Numbered from the stretch's first letter, positions 42,290-51,614 are shown. The stretch is 64,000 nucleotides of DNA from Plesiomonas shigelloides (GCF_900087055.1 NZ_LT575468.1:1550001-1614000); one strand, 5' to 3'. Made by a program: numbers and translations. The notes: generated from the letters alone by a model not told the origin.

Positions 42290-43279
42290 AGATGTATTCC
42301 AACAACCTTTGCTTGAGCTATCAAAGAAAATAACCTCAAGCTGACCTAGTTCTTTTCGGATAAGCTCATACACATAATTACAATAACCTTGGTTAGCACC
42401 AAAAACAGAAACAGCAATTTTTTTGATTTGAGATTCTCTGATTCGACGTAAAATATGCACATCGTGTTCACCGAAACCCCAGCCATAAATTACAAGTGTT
42501 TCCCCTAAATCAGCAAAAACTTCTCGATATACGACACTCAAGTAATGGCTATTTGTAATGGCTACTACTTTTTGATTTGATGTCCCCTCACTAACAAATA
42601 AGGGAACGCAGCTTTCTGATTCCCAGTTTTTAAGGATTGAATCTAAGAGGTCATCATGTACACCGACATCAATTTTATACTCATTGTCTACAACATTTCG
42701 TGCGAGCAATAGATTACCATGAGGATAAAACATTAAAGTATTTGAACTTTCTCTATATAACTCACGGTATTTTTTCCAATCATCAGCAAATACCCCATGA
42801 TACATTGCATCTTTGAATCGGTGACTTGTTCCTTGTCTATTGGCGTACATCGCTACCCAATATAGTGTTAGATCATAATTCAAACTAAGAACGGTATCGA
42901 AATTACGTAAAAATGAGGCTATGTTGTCAAATTGTGACTCAACATCACTATATGCTGGATGAATATCCCTAACTGCATTAATAAGGCAATCTCGAACATG
43001 CTCATAAGCTCTTTGAGTCTTGTTATCCATTATATTGAGAGCTTTATTCACTCGACTAGCTTGCCATACAAGCCTTAAAACTAGTTCAAAATCGTCGGTT
43101 TTAAAATATTCAAACAGTGCTCTAACGTGATGAGTAAGTAAGCCATGTTTAATTGAATGCTCTCTTAATGACTTGTACATAAAGCTCTTATCGATAGCGA
43201 TAGAAGCACCATTTCCAAGTAACAATGAATCTTGAAATTCACTTGAAATATTGTGCCAATGATATATTTTGTATGTCAC
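42284..43279 (-). CDS. DUF4917 / SIR2-like protein
   Basis: 331 residues starting at GTG 43279, preceded by GGAGG. Motifs of the DUF4917 (SIR2-like fold) family are LLLGNGASIAIDKSFMYKSL (about residues 19-38), VLSLNYDLTLYWVAMY (about 133-148), LMFYPHGNLLLARNV (about 180-194) and LVIYGWGFGEHDVHILRRI (about 262-280). Related SIR2-like proteins consume NAD+ in antiphage defence; activity here is inferred from the family. The stop lies at the edge of an attC-B-like arm. Confidence 0.82.
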   Translation of the reverse strand: MTYKIYHWHNISSEFQDSLLLGNGASIAIDKSFMYKSLREHSIKHGLLTHHVRALFEYFKTDDFELVLRLVWQASRVNKALNIMDNKTQRAYEHVRDCLINAVRDIHPAYSDVESQFDNIASFLRNFDTVLSLNYDLTLYWVAMYANRQGTSHRFKDAMYHGVFADDWKKYRELYRESSNTLMFYPHGNLLLARNVVDNEYKIDVGVHDDLLDSILKNWESESCVPLFVSEGTSNQKVVAITNSHYLSVVYREVFADLGETLVIYGWGFGEHDVHILRRIRESQIKKIAVSVFGANQGYCNYVYELIRKELGQLEVIFFDSSSKGCWNTSA

Positions 43280-43326
43280 TAAACCTCCAAATCTGCTTAA
43301 TAGCGTATTATACGGAAAGTTTCCGT

Positions 43327-43355
43327 ATAGTAACTCGGCATGTACTCCGAGTCAC
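43327..43355 (-). promoter_or_regulatory. scaffold promoter for DUF4917 gene
   Basis: -35 GTGACT (43350-43355), 17 bp, -10 TACTAT (43327-43332). Confidence 0.6.
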
Positions 43356-43463
43356 CAGATGTAACGTTCTCTAGTGCGCTGAGTAGTGATTTTAACTGCA
43401 GAAGTAGAGTTAGCTCATGTTTTGAGTACGCAAAACACATTGCAGAGTGAGCATCGGGCTCCG

Positions 43464-43586
43464 TGATAACAAAAAGTTGAAGTAGGGACATTTTGAAATG
43501 GGCATTCGCTACGCGAATTTTATGCCCATTTCAAATCACTTCGCACGCAAGCGTGCTGCGTTATGCCCATTAACTAAATGTTATCA
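43464..43586 (+). repeat. attC-A site 38
   Basis: R'' TGATAAC, R' GTTATCA; L'' AGTTGAAG against L' ATTAACT, where GCCCAT replaces GCCCCT. Confidence 0.92.
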
Positions 43587-43640
43587 GGCTGTGGCATAGC
43601 AATCTTTTGTGCGAATGTTATATACATATCCATCATAGGG

Positions 43641-44156
43641 TTAATAGCAAGTATTACCGTCTGAAGATGACCATGAAGTTCCATCTAAAAGTTTATTAAA
43701 TTGAATATATTTTAGCAGTCTATTCTTAGTGTTAAATGTGATTGATTCTATTTCTGATACAACTTGGGCTGGTTCAATACTTTCTAGTGAGTTATTTGGT
43801 TTATTGATAAAAACCGTGTAAATGCAATTGATTGCGTCAGAGTTTCTTTTTACAATTCTTCTTGCTTTGTTTATATCATCATTCTCGACTAAAAAAATGG
43901 AGTTTAATGATTTTGCTAATTGTTCGGCTGCTTTGCTTTGTTCTCCATGGGGGTATCTTTCTTTTATATATTGGTCAATATCATCTCGAATGCTATTATG
44001 GTTTCTATCTGACCCAATTAAAGAGTCACCTCGCTCTAAAGAGGGTGTTAATCCCGAAGCTTCTAACTTGTTAATTATATCATTTCCTGATAATGTCCTA
44101 TAGCTCAATGCAATAAGTATAAATCCTATAGCCAAGAAAGAGTGTGTTCCTTTCAT
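43641..44156 (-). CDS. EF-hand-like exported/anchored protein, intact copy
   Basis: 171 residues. An N-terminal hydrophobic segment (SFLAIGFILIALSYRTLSG) acts as signal or anchor. The loop SDRNHNSIRDDIDQYI (about residues 48-63) has D, N, N and D at calcium-loop spacing. The C-terminal half is helical and ends WSSSDGNTCY, with one of two cysteines. The cassette is almost identical to the broken one at 6171-6960 and close to that at 56966-57756. GGGATAATT precedes the ATG. Function unknown; an envelope location is likely. Confidence 0.78.
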   Translation of the reverse strand: MKGTHSFLAIGFILIALSYRTLSGNDIINKLEASGLTPSLERGDSLIGSDRNHNSIRDDIDQYIKERYPHGEQSKAAEQLAKSLNSIFLVENDDINKARRIVKRNSDAINCIYTVFINKPNNSLESIEPAQVVSEIESITFNTKNRLLKYIQFNKLLDGTSWSSSDGNTCY

Positions 44157-44376
44157 AATTATCCCATGCGCTAAAGCTGTATTGCCTATAGCGTTAGTAG
44201 TGCCAGAATGCTAGAGTTTTTTTGCGATTTAGTTTTATATTTCGAATGGCGATCTTGATAATATTTCTTTTGTGTTGTGCGAAGTATATGCAAATTTTGT
44301 ATGGCAATGAAAATGAACTATTAGTTAGTAATTGGTGTACTTCGCAAATCTATTCTTCAAGTGGATAATTATGCCG

Positions 44377-44499
44377 TGATAACAAAGAGCTCAAGCAGGG
44401 ACATTTTGAAATGGGCATTCACTACGTGAATTTTACGCCCATTTCAAACCGCTGCGCACGCAGGCGTGCTACGCTATGCCCCTTAGCTAAATGTTATCA
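44377..44499 (+). repeat. attC-A site 39
   Basis: R'' TGATAAC, R' GTTATCA; L'' AGCTCAAG against L' CTTAGCT; arm ATTCAC-TAC-GTGAAT, same as site 8. Confidence 0.93.
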
Positions 44500-44561
44500 G
44501 GAAAGGCATTGAATCTAGACTTTTGGCGAATGTAAGTTTTGCAAAACTCCGAGGTAGGGCA

Positions 44562-44620
44562 CTAGTTGGTGCGAAGTAGCATCTGAATTTTGCCTTTCGC
44601 ACCATAGTCGTTTGTTAAGC
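44562..44620 (-). repeat. attC-B-like remnant, GGTGCGAA type
   Basis: Arms TTGGTGCGAA and TTCGCACCA, gene-side box GTTAAGC (consensus). The stop of the 44615 gene is inside this box. Confidence 0.55.
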
Positions 44621-45172
44621 CTCTGGCTCAGGCACCCATGTGAATACATTTTGATGAACAAATGACTTCAGTATATCTAGTGATTTTAATGCGTCTGACT
44701 TAGCTAGTTCTTCAGCAGATTCAAATCTGCCATCGATCAATTTTTTAACCAATGAACCATTTTTAAGCCCTGCTTTCGCATGAACATAAGGGTTGCGGAT
44801 TTTTCGTAAAACTTCCAATTGTTCAAAAAGTGTTTCACTTATAATTTCAGCGTCTTTTGCGGATTCGAGGATTTTCTTAAATGAGGATTCAGCTATCGTA
44901 TTCTGCCCTCTCATGTTGAACTCACCGGACAGTGAGTGTTCAATAAAAGCTTGGCACAATAATACAACCGCCATGTAATTACCGTTAACGTAACTATTAG
45001 CTAACTCATGAAAAGCTAAGTGAGACTGTAAACCTCCGGTTAAAAGCATATCACCCTGTGGCGAAAACAATTCATTTAGCTCGACAAATCTAACAATACG
45101 TTCTGGTCTAGTTTGTTCTTCATCTTCGAGAAAATCAGCGATACCTTGTCGTTTTATTTCTTCGTAGTCCAT
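44615..45172 (-). CDS. HEPN-like helical protein
   Basis: 185 residues, all-helical. HLAFHELANSYVNGNYMAVVLLCQAFIEHSLSGEF is followed by EVLRKIRNPYVHAKAGLKNG (about residues 118-137). There R-N-P-Y-V-H matches the R(N)x4H motif of HEPN proteins, many of which are RNases or toxins. No fused nucleotidyltransferase is seen. GAGGACAAT leads directly to the ATG. The promoter is at 45221. Confidence 0.68.
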   Translation of the reverse strand: MDYEEIKRQGIADFLEDEEQTRPERIVRFVELNELFSPQGDMLLTGGLQSHLAFHELANSYVNGNYMAVVLLCQAFIEHSLSGEFNMRGQNTIAESSFKKILESAKDAEIISETLFEQLEVLRKIRNPYVHAKAGLKNGSLVKKLIDGRFESAEELAKSDALKSLDILKSFVHQNVFTWVPEPEA

Positions 45173-45220
45173 ATTGTCCTCATTGAATCTTAACAGAGTT
45201 ATTAAGCAGAAACTTTTCGT

Positions 45221-45249
45221 ATAGTACCGATAATTACCCTCTTAGTCAT
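45221..45249 (-). promoter_or_regulatory. scaffold promoter for HEPN-like gene
   Basis: -35 ATGACT (45244-45249), 17 bp, -10 TACTAT (45221-45226). Confidence 0.55.
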
Positions 45250-45357
45250 TTAATGAAACATGTAGTTTTGTGTTGCATGTGAAGTTTGCGGAGGGGGTAT
45301 GGTTAGCTTGTGTGTTGGGTGTGTCAGCATACATTGCTGTTCAAACATCGGGTTCCG

Positions 45358-45479
45358 TGATAACAAAAAATTCAACAGGGACATTTTGAAATGGGCATTC
45401 GCTACGCGAATTTTACACCCATTTCAAACCACTGCGCACGCAAGCGTGCTCCGTTATGCCCCTTAATTAAATGTTATCT
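45358..45479 (+). repeat. attC-A site 40
   Basis: R'' TGATAAC, R' GTTATCT; L'' AATTCAAC against L' CTTAATT. Confidence 0.92.
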
Positions 45480-45974
45480 GAAAGTCGAATTTAATAGGCT
45501 TTCGTGGTTTAAACTTCAGGCCATAGTCACGTTACTTTTCGCGGCGCAATTGTATTCTCTCTTCGATTTAGCGTTGTTGTCGAATGGGGGAGTTGTCTAG
45601 GTAACAGCATTGTTTACGTAAATATCGTATTCTTTCCATTCTTGAACATAGTTGGCGAATGAGCGCGTTGTAGTTTCACCGGTATAGGCGAATGTAATCC
45701 GGCTTTCTTTCCCGTGAGTTGGTACTGCTGTTGCGGGGTGATCAGGCATAACATGGTTTGCTGAAACTGGAAAAATCGTATTCTTTCCTGCTGTTAGCAT
45801 GGTGTGTGGTTGCACAAAATCAGTGTTCTTTTGCACAATCTAAGTCGAATGGTCGAGTCACGTGATAAATCATCGGTAGAATAGGGTAAATTCAGGCTCG
45901 CCGAGGAAAGCTGCTTTTACTTAAGGCTGTTACGTTGGTCGGCAAAACCCTGCTTTTAGCAACCTTGGGGTTTC
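45480..45974. repeat. 75-bp-unit repetitive cassette, copy 4
   Basis: Four-unit form. The minus strand reads KESRITFAYTGETTTRSFANYVQEWKEYDIYVN before a stop. An extra base (GGAAAAATCG) breaks the frame. Confidence 0.8.
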
Positions 45975-46097
45975 AGATAACAAGAAATTCAAGCAGGGAC
46001 ATTTTGAAATGAGCATTCGCTGCGCGAATTTTATGCTCATTTCAAACCACTTCGCACGCAAGCGTGCTTCGTTATGCCCCTTAATTAAATGTTAGCT
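45975..46097 (+). repeat. attC-A site 41
   Basis: R'' AGATAAC, R' GTTAGCT; L'' AATTCAAG against L' CTTAATT; outer arm GAGC/GCTC. Confidence 0.93.
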
Positions 46098-46669
46098 GAA
46101 AGGCGAATTTAATAAGCTTTTGTGGGTTAAATCTCAGCACTTAGCATAATGAATTTTCACGGCTCAATTGTATTTGTTCTTCGATTTAGCCGTTGCGTCG
46201 AATGAGTGAGTTGCCTTGGCTGCTTAATCGTTTACGTAAATATCGTATTCTTTCCCGTAGCGTGATCAGCGTAGACCGGCCAAGTTGCCGATGTATCTTC
46301 AGTGTTCTCGGTAAGTCATTACTCTTTCCAATCCTGTACATTGTAGGTGAGCGGTCGCGTTGAAGTGTCAGAAGTGTAGGCAGCAAATGCAATTCTGTTT
46401 TCTTTCCAGTCAGCTGGTTCGGCTGTAACTGACAGTTTTGACATAGCAAGCTTTGCTACAACAGAAAAATCGTATTCTTTCCTATTGTTTGCATGGTGTT
46501 TGGCTGCACAAATCAGCGTTCTTTTGAACAATTAAAGGCGAATGGTCGAGTCACGTGCATCATTGCGAATAGAATAGGGCCAGTACAATGCTCGCCAAGC
46601 TCTATTGTCCTTACTTAAGGTTGTTTAGTGGGTCGGTAAGTCTAGTGTTTTTAGCTACCTTGGGGTTTC
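46098..46669. repeat. 75-bp-unit repetitive cassette, copy 5 (long form)
   Basis: The unit word starts near 46173, 46248, 46322, 46400 and 46475, giving spacings of 75, 74, 78 and 75. The minus strand has the longest uninterrupted repeat reading (RKEYDFSVVAKLAMSKLSVT continuing to WKENRIAFAAYTS), opening near 46531. It is then lost at the 74-bp unit. Confidence 0.82.
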
Positions 46670-46791
46670 AGCTAACAAAAAACTCAACAGGGACATTTTG
46701 AAATGGGCATTTGCTGCGCAAATTTTACGCCCATTTCAAACCACTGCGCATGCAAGCATGCTACGTTATGCCCCTTAGTTAGAAGTTATCA
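46670..46791 (+). repeat. attC-A site 42
   Basis: R'' AGCTAAC, R' GTTATCA; L'' AACTCAAC against L' GTTAG; arm ATTTGC-TGC-GCAAAT. Confidence 0.92.
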
Positions 46792-46831
46792 GGAAAGGCA
46801 TTTAACCTATATTTTCGGCGAATGTTTGTTT

Positions 46832-46914
46832 TGTAACGCTACCATAGCAAGACGCTCATTAGTGCGAAATAGCAAATGAAATTTGGTCATTCGCACCATA
46901 GTCGTTTGTTATTC
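46832..46914 (-). repeat. attC-B-like site, GGTGCGAA type
   Basis: GTAACGC at the far end, arms TTAGTGCGAA and TTCGCACCA, gene-side box GTTATTC. It is the most complete member of this type. Confidence 0.55.
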
Positions 46915-48051
46915 CTTTGCCAACATAAACTCCGGACTATTTAAAAATACTGTCGCATCTTGGATGAAATCAGTAATGCCAAATAATAAGTCCTCGTTAT
47001 TTTCTGAACGACGAGCTAACTCCTGAAGAATCATACCATTTCGCAGAGCTTCCATTCGACTTGGATCTATATGGTCAAAATCAGGAAATACACTTCCATA
47101 AGTCACGACATCTTCAATTAAATCACGCCATTTAATGGCGAATTCATCTTGATTGTTACGATTACAAGCATATGAAAATGCAGCAGCTACAGCGTCTGCG
47201 AGTTGAACTCCAGCGTAATCTTGTGAGTCAACAAGATTAATTGATTCAGTAAGATTGAAGGTTATAGGGATCCTTTGATCTCCAAATGTCGAATAAACCT
47301 TGTCTTCTCTACCAACCATAGCATCTAGCAGCTCATGATCTGTCTCTAGAGGTTTGGACTTGTCACAATACGCCGTTAGAGTTTCATAACTCTGTCCCCA
47401 ATCAGACAGCAAGGTGTATAAGCTAGTATTTGTTAGATCCAAGCTCCATTTACCAGAACCCTCACCAATATAACCATCGAGCTCTTTTTCTACATTTGTT
47501 TTGTTTTTCAAGGTAAATGTAAGTATGTACCCCATGGTTTGTGTCAGTCTGTCATCTGTGTGCCCCCCAAACAATAATTTCAAGTTAGTGAAATCTCCGC
47601 TCCGCATTAACTCTTCAAATTCTTCGAACAGGTATTCTGCTGCGGTTTGGTTGTTGACAAGTTCCAAGTAGAGCATAGTGCTAACAAACTTGTGGAAATT
47701 TAATTGATAAAAAATCGAGTTTATACGCGCAAGGGAAGGTTCAAATATATACTCGAAAAACTTTCCTGCTAAGGCATACTTTTTATCTGATACTGATACT
47801 TTCATTTTTCCATGCAATGCAGTAAGTATCTCATCAATCGCTCGGCGACCTTTATTTTTCTTGACTAACTTTCCACCTTTTATCTCGCCATTTTGAATTT
47901 TGTACTTTTTAATGATGTATTCTACTAGCAACTTTGCTTCTTCGTCTTCGATGACAACAGATGCATAACAAAAAATTGGTTGTTGAACGTCTAATAGCTT
48001 ATTTCCTGTGAAACCTGATTCGTCGAAATAGACGTTTGCATGATTTTTCAA
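46909..48051 (-). CDS. DUF3800 protein
   Basis: 380 residues if started at TTG 48051, which has AGGAGG 4 nt upstream; an ATG at 48069 would add six residues without a clear site. NVYFDESGFTGNKLLDVQQPIFCYASVVI (residues 6-34) is the DUF3800 signature. The second conserved acidic element is in GEIKGGKLVK, and AGVQLADAVAAAFSYA (about residues 288-303) is the C-terminal DxxA-type element. The family has an RNase H-like fold and is often found in defence and phage regions, with no established activity. The stop overlaps an attC-B-like box. Confidence 0.8.
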   Translation of the reverse strand: MKNHANVYFDESGFTGNKLLDVQQPIFCYASVVIEDEEAKLLVEYIIKKYKIQNGEIKGGKLVKKNKGRRAIDEILTALHGKMKVSVSDKKYALAGKFFEYIFEPSLARINSIFYQLNFHKFVSTMLYLELVNNQTAAEYLFEEFEELMRSGDFTNLKLLFGGHTDDRLTQTMGYILTFTLKNKTNVEKELDGYIGEGSGKWSLDLTNTSLYTLLSDWGQSYETLTAYCDKSKPLETDHELLDAMVGREDKVYSTFGDQRIPITFNLTESINLVDSQDYAGVQLADAVAAAFSYACNRNNQDEFAIKWRDLIEDVVTYGSVFPDFDHIDPSRMEALRNGMILQELARRSENNEDLLFGITDFIQDATVFLNSPEFMLAKE

Positions 48052-48099
48052 TTTACCTCCTAAAGGCATAGTAGCATTATTGAACTGAAATATTTATGT

Positions 48100-48128
48100 A
48101 TAGTACCGCTACTTATCCTCTTAGTCAT
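48100..48128 (-). promoter_or_regulatory. scaffold promoter for DUF3800 gene
   Basis: -35 ATGACT (48123-48128), 17 bp, -10 TACTAT (48100-48105). Confidence 0.55.
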
Positions 48129-48235
48129 TTAATGAAACATGTAGTTTATTTTGCATGTGAAGTTTGCGGTAGGGGTATGGTTAGCTTGTGTGTCGAGGAA
48201 GTCAGCATACATTGCTGTTCAAAGCTCGGGTTCCT

Positions 48236-48358
48236 TGATAACAAAAAATTCAAGCAGGGACATTTTGAAATGGGCATTCGCTGCGCGAATTTTATGCCCA
48301 TTTCAAACCACTGCGCACGCAAGCGTGCTCCGTTATGCCCCTTAATTAAATGTTAGCT
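48236..48358 (+). repeat. attC-A site 43
   Basis: R'' TGATAAC, R' GTTAGCT; L'' AATTCAAG against L' CTTAATT. Confidence 0.93.
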
Positions 48359-48854
48359 GAAAGGCGAATTTAATAAGCTTTTGTGGGTTAAATCTGAGCA
48401 CTTGGCATAGTGAATTTTCACGGCTCAATTGTATTTGTTCTTCGATTTAGCCGCTGCGTCGAATGAGTGAGTTGCCTTGGCTACTTAATCGTTTACGTAA
48501 ATGTCGTATTCTTTCCAATCGTGTGCGTTGTTGGTGAGCGGTCGCGTTGAAGAGTCTGCGGTTTAGCCGAATGTAATCATGTTTTCTTTCCAGTCAGCTG
48601 GTTCGGCTGCAACTGACAGTTTTGGCATAGTAAGCTTTGGTACAGCTGCAAAAACGTATTCTTTCCTCTTGTTTGCATGGTGTTTAGCTGCACGAAATCA
48701 GCGTTCTTTTGCACAATTGAAGGCGAATGGTCGAGTCACGTTCATCATTGCGAATAGAATAGGGCCAGTACAATGCTCGCCAAGCTCTATTGTCCTTACT
48801 TAAGGTTGTTTAGTGGGTCGGCAAGTCTAGTGTTTTTAGCTACCTTGGGGTTTC
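48359..48854. repeat. 75-bp-unit repetitive cassette, copy 6
   Basis: It begins CTGAAAGGCGAATTTAATAAG and carries unit words near 48508, 48584 and 48659. It ends CCTTGGGGTTTCAGC. Confidence 0.8.
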
Positions 48855-48976
48855 AGCTAACAAAAAACTCAACAGGGACATTTTGAAATGGGCATTCGCT
48901 GCGCGAATTTTACGCCCATTTCAAACCACTGCGCATGCAAGCATGCTACGTTATGCCCCTTAGTTAGAAGTTAGCT
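48855..48976 (+). repeat. attC-A site 44
   Basis: R'' AGCTAAC, R' GTTAGCT; L'' AACTCAAC against L' GTTAG; inner arm GCATGC-AA-GCATGC. Confidence 0.92.
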
Positions 48977-49545
48977 GAAAGGCGAATTTAATAGGCTTTT
49001 GTGGGTTAAACTTGAGCACTACGCATAGCTTATTGTCACGGCTAAATTGTATTTGTTCTTCGATTTAGCTGCTGTGTCTAATGAGTTAGTTGCCTTGGCT
49101 ACTTAATCGTTTACGTAAATATCGTATTCTTTCCAGTAGCCTATTCGGTGTAATCTGGCCAAGTTGCCGATGCATCTTCAGTGTCACGGTAAGTCAGTAT
49201 TCTTTCTAATCCTGTACATTGTTGGTGAGCGGTCGCGTTGAAGTGTCTGCGGTGTAGGCGAATGTAATCTTGTTTTCTTTCCAGTCAGTCGGTTCGGCTG
49301 CAACTGACAGTTTTGGCATAGTAAGCTTTGCTACAACGGCAAAAACGTATTCTTTCCTCTTGTTTGCATGGTCTTTAGCTGCACGAAATCAGAGTTCTTT
49401 TGCACAACTGGTGGCGAATGGTCGAGTCACGTGGAAGTGTGTGAATAGAATAGGGCAAATACAATGCTCGCCAAGCTATATTGTCCTTACTTAAGGTTGT
49501 TTGGCGGGTCGGTAAGTGTAGTGTTTTTAGCTGCCTTGGGGTTTC
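48977..49545. repeat. 75-bp-unit repetitive cassette, copy 7 (long form)
   Basis: Very similar to copy 5 and adjacent to copy 6. The plus strand has only short frames that also occur in other copies. Confidence 0.8.
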
Positions 49546-49667
49546 AGCTAACAAAAAACTCAACAGGGACATTTTGAAATGAGCATTCGCTGCGCGAATT
49601 TTACGCTCATTTCAAACCACTGCGCATGCAAGCATGCTCCGTTATGCCCCTTAGTTAAAAGTTATCA
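49546..49667 (+). repeat. attC-A site 45
   Basis: R'' AGCTAAC, R' GTTATCA; L'' AACTCAAC against L' GTTAA; outer arm GAGC/GCTC. Confidence 0.92.
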
Positions 49668-49716
49668 GGCAAGGCATTTAATTAATTTTTTCGGCGCATG
49701 AGAGAATCGTAATATT

Positions 49717-49737
49717 GCCGTAGTAGGGCACTACGGC
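49717..49737. other. left-block hairpin
   Basis: GCCGTAGT paired with ACTACGGC, loop AGGGC. Confidence 0.65.
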
Positions 49738-49755
49738 GAATGAGAAATATTAAAT

Positions 49756-49830
49756 CTTTAACGCTGCAAACAGCGGCGGAGCGAAGCGACGTCCGGGCCC
49801 GAAGGGCCGAACTGCTTTGCCTTGTTAGGA
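49756..49830 (-). repeat. attC-B, short GC-rich non-Vibrio type
   Basis: 75 bp bounded by CTTTAAC and GTTAGGA. L'' GGCAAAGCAG pairs with GCAAACAGC with an extra base. The centre CGGGCCCGAAGGGCC is far more GC-rich than the surroundings and resembles the short sites of Pseudomonas or class 1 integron cassettes. Confidence 0.8.
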
Positions 49831-49848
49831 GCGTCATGCCGCGCCACG

Positions 49849-50346
49849 TCATAAGCTTTTTGAAAGGTTAACAAGCTTTTCAAACACATTGTTTTTTTCC
49901 TTATCAAAGCTCACTCGTAAGGCATGAAAATCATTTAGGGAAATTTTTGACGCGACATTTTCATCTGCTCTTTTTGATGCCTCATTAATATACGAAATAA
50001 GTGCCTGCTTATTTTGGAAGTACAACTCTATCTCTGTTGAGAGATTTTCGGCATAAAGAGCCACAAGCATTAGCACTTTTGCCTTCGTATCCATAGTCGT
50101 GGTAGAGGCTCGATTCTTCAACTGACTTAGCGGAAGTGCTCCTTCAAATACTGCCATATAGCCAAGATACCATTTTGCAAAATCAGTACTATCTTTGGCA
50201 ATAAGGTCATAAATCTCTTCATATTTTTTCTTTGTGTAATTTTTTTGATCTCGCCTACTTGTCAGGATCGAGGTTACAAATGCAGACGCAACACCCCCAC
50301 CCAATACGGTTAATAGCGCTATTAATATAGTTTGTTCGAATGTCAT
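49849..50346 (-). CDS. membrane-anchored protein of unknown function
   Basis: 165 residues. A single N-terminal membrane helix (TILIALLTVLGGGVASAFVTSIL) is followed by basic residues (TSRRDQKNYTKKKYEE, suggesting a cytoplasmic C terminus) and a soluble helical domain (KVLMLVALYAENLSTEIELYFQNKQALISYINEASKRADENV). I recognise no family. AGGAGT precedes the ATG. It arrives with a foreign-looking attC-B and lies behind the scaffold promoter at 50385. Confidence 0.7.
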   Translation of the reverse strand: MTFEQTILIALLTVLGGGVASAFVTSILTSRRDQKNYTKKKYEEIYDLIAKDSTDFAKWYLGYMAVFEGALPLSQLKNRASTTTMDTKAKVLMLVALYAENLSTEIELYFQNKQALISYINEASKRADENVASKISLNDFHALRVSFDKEKNNVFEKLVNLSKSL

Positions 50347-50384
50347 CTAGACTCCTAACAGCGTATTATGCAGAAACTTTCCGT

Positions 50385-50413
50385 ATAGTAACGATATCGG
50401 TACTCTGCGTCAC
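50385..50413 (-). promoter_or_regulatory. scaffold promoter for gene at 49849
   Basis: -35 GTGACG (50408-50413), 17 bp, -10 TACTAT (50385-50390). Confidence 0.58.
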
Positions 50414-50522
50414 CTGATGTGACGAGCTAAAGTGTGCTGCTTAGTGATTTTTACTGTGGAAATAGAGTTAGATCATGTTTTTGGTGCGTACAAAAACATT
50501 GCAGTGTGAGCAACGGGTTCCG

Positions 50523-50645
50523 TGATAACAAGCAGCTCAAGCAGGGACATTTTGAAATGGGCATTCACTGCGTGAATTTTATGCCCATTTCAAACCGCTG
50601 CGCACGCGAGCGTGCTACGCTATGCCCCTTAGCTAAATGTTATCA
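50523..50645 (+). repeat. attC-A site 46
   Basis: R'' TGATAAC, R' GTTATCA; L'' AGCTCAAG against L' CTTAGCT; inner arm GCACGC-GA-GCGTGC, as at site 24. Confidence 0.93.
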
Positions 50646-50952
50646 GGAAGGGCATTTAATTAATATTTTCTGAGAATGTGAATAATATTAACTTGCCGTA
50701 GTAGTTTGCTTTTGGAGTAATCAGATAGTGAATTGATACCATTCACGTTTATTCTAGGTGTTTTCTAGCCAGTACTCACTGTCACTACACGCACAAGGCA
50801 AGATAATGATGCGCATTATCAATGTCTGTGGTTCAAAACGCGAATCTGCTGTGCAACAGATGACTATTTTAACGCAGAAGTGAACAATAGCTTTGCCGTG
50901 AACTCCTTTACTGAGACAATCATGCCTGTGATCCCAAAGCCAATGGACAGTT
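50646..50952 (+). promoter_or_regulatory. conserved leader of RRM gene, copy 2
   Basis: 307 bp without a gene, almost identical to 26425-26731, including the truncated left-block hairpin and the GATAATG...CATTATC inverted repeat (50802-50820). Differences are scattered substitutions, so this is an older duplication rather than an assembly artefact. Confidence 0.5.
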
Positions 50953-51189
50953 ATGAAACTCTTAGTTCGCAATCTTGCTCGTTCAACATCTGAGCAATAC
51001 ATCCACAAGTTGTTCTCTGCACACGGTACAGTTACTGAATGTACTCTGGTCTTAGACCAAGAAACTGGCTTGTCTAAAGGTTTTGCATTTGTTGAAATGC
51101 CAGACGAAAAAGAAGCGGCAAACGCAATTACTGCACTTAATCAATCTACTGTTGATAGCAGCAAAATCCGTGTTAAAGTAGCAGAGTAA
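50953..51189 (+). CDS. RRM RNA-binding protein, copy 2
   Basis: 78 residues, the sister of the 26732 gene. RNP2 LLVRNL and RNP1 KGFAFVEM are intact. The two substitutions relative to copy 1 are conservative (Thr to Ser, Ile to Val), suggesting both remain functional. The whole transcription unit, from leader to terminator to the TTGCATCGGTTCCG stretch before the attC, is shared with copy 1. Confidence 0.92.
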   Translation: MKLLVRNLARSTSEQYIHKLFSAHGTVTECTLVLDQETGLSKGFAFVEMPDEKEAANAITALNQSTVDSSKIRVKVAE

Positions 51190-51211
51190 AATTAAGCAAC
51201 TTACCATATTA

Positions 51212-51239
51212 AAACCGACTGTTTATGTCGGTTTTTCTT
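51212..51239 (+). terminator. intrinsic terminator of RRM gene, copy 2
   Basis: Stem AACCGAC/GTCGGTT and TTTTC tail. The stem's base pair is A-T where copy 1 has a G-T wobble. Confidence 0.8.
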
Positions 51240-51332
51240 TGTCTAACGCTCAGTATTACGCGCCCTATAAATAACAGTTAGAAATATTTACCTTAGAACT
51301 AACCAGCTATTGTCTATCTTGCATCGGTTCCG

Positions 51333-51455
51333 TGATAACAAAAAGTTCAAGCAGGGACATTTTGAAATGGGCATTCGCTGCGCGAATTTTATGCCCATTT
51401 CAAACCACTTCGCACGCAAGCGTGCTACGCTGTGCCCCTTAACTAAATGTTAGGC
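51333..51455 (+). repeat. attC-A site 47
   Basis: R'' TGATAAC, R' GTTAGGC; L'' AGTTCAAG against L' CTTAACT. Confidence 0.93.
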
Positions 51456-51614
51456 TACGATTTAGATAGGTGTGACATGTGACTATTGTCACACTTTATT
51501 GAGTTGTTAATGTTGAAAATATCATAATTAGGAACTATTGATCTCGCGGTCAAGCTGAGATTGTGAAAGAATAATCGTAAATGAGATTTAATGTTTTTGA
51601 TTAAGGGCAATCTG

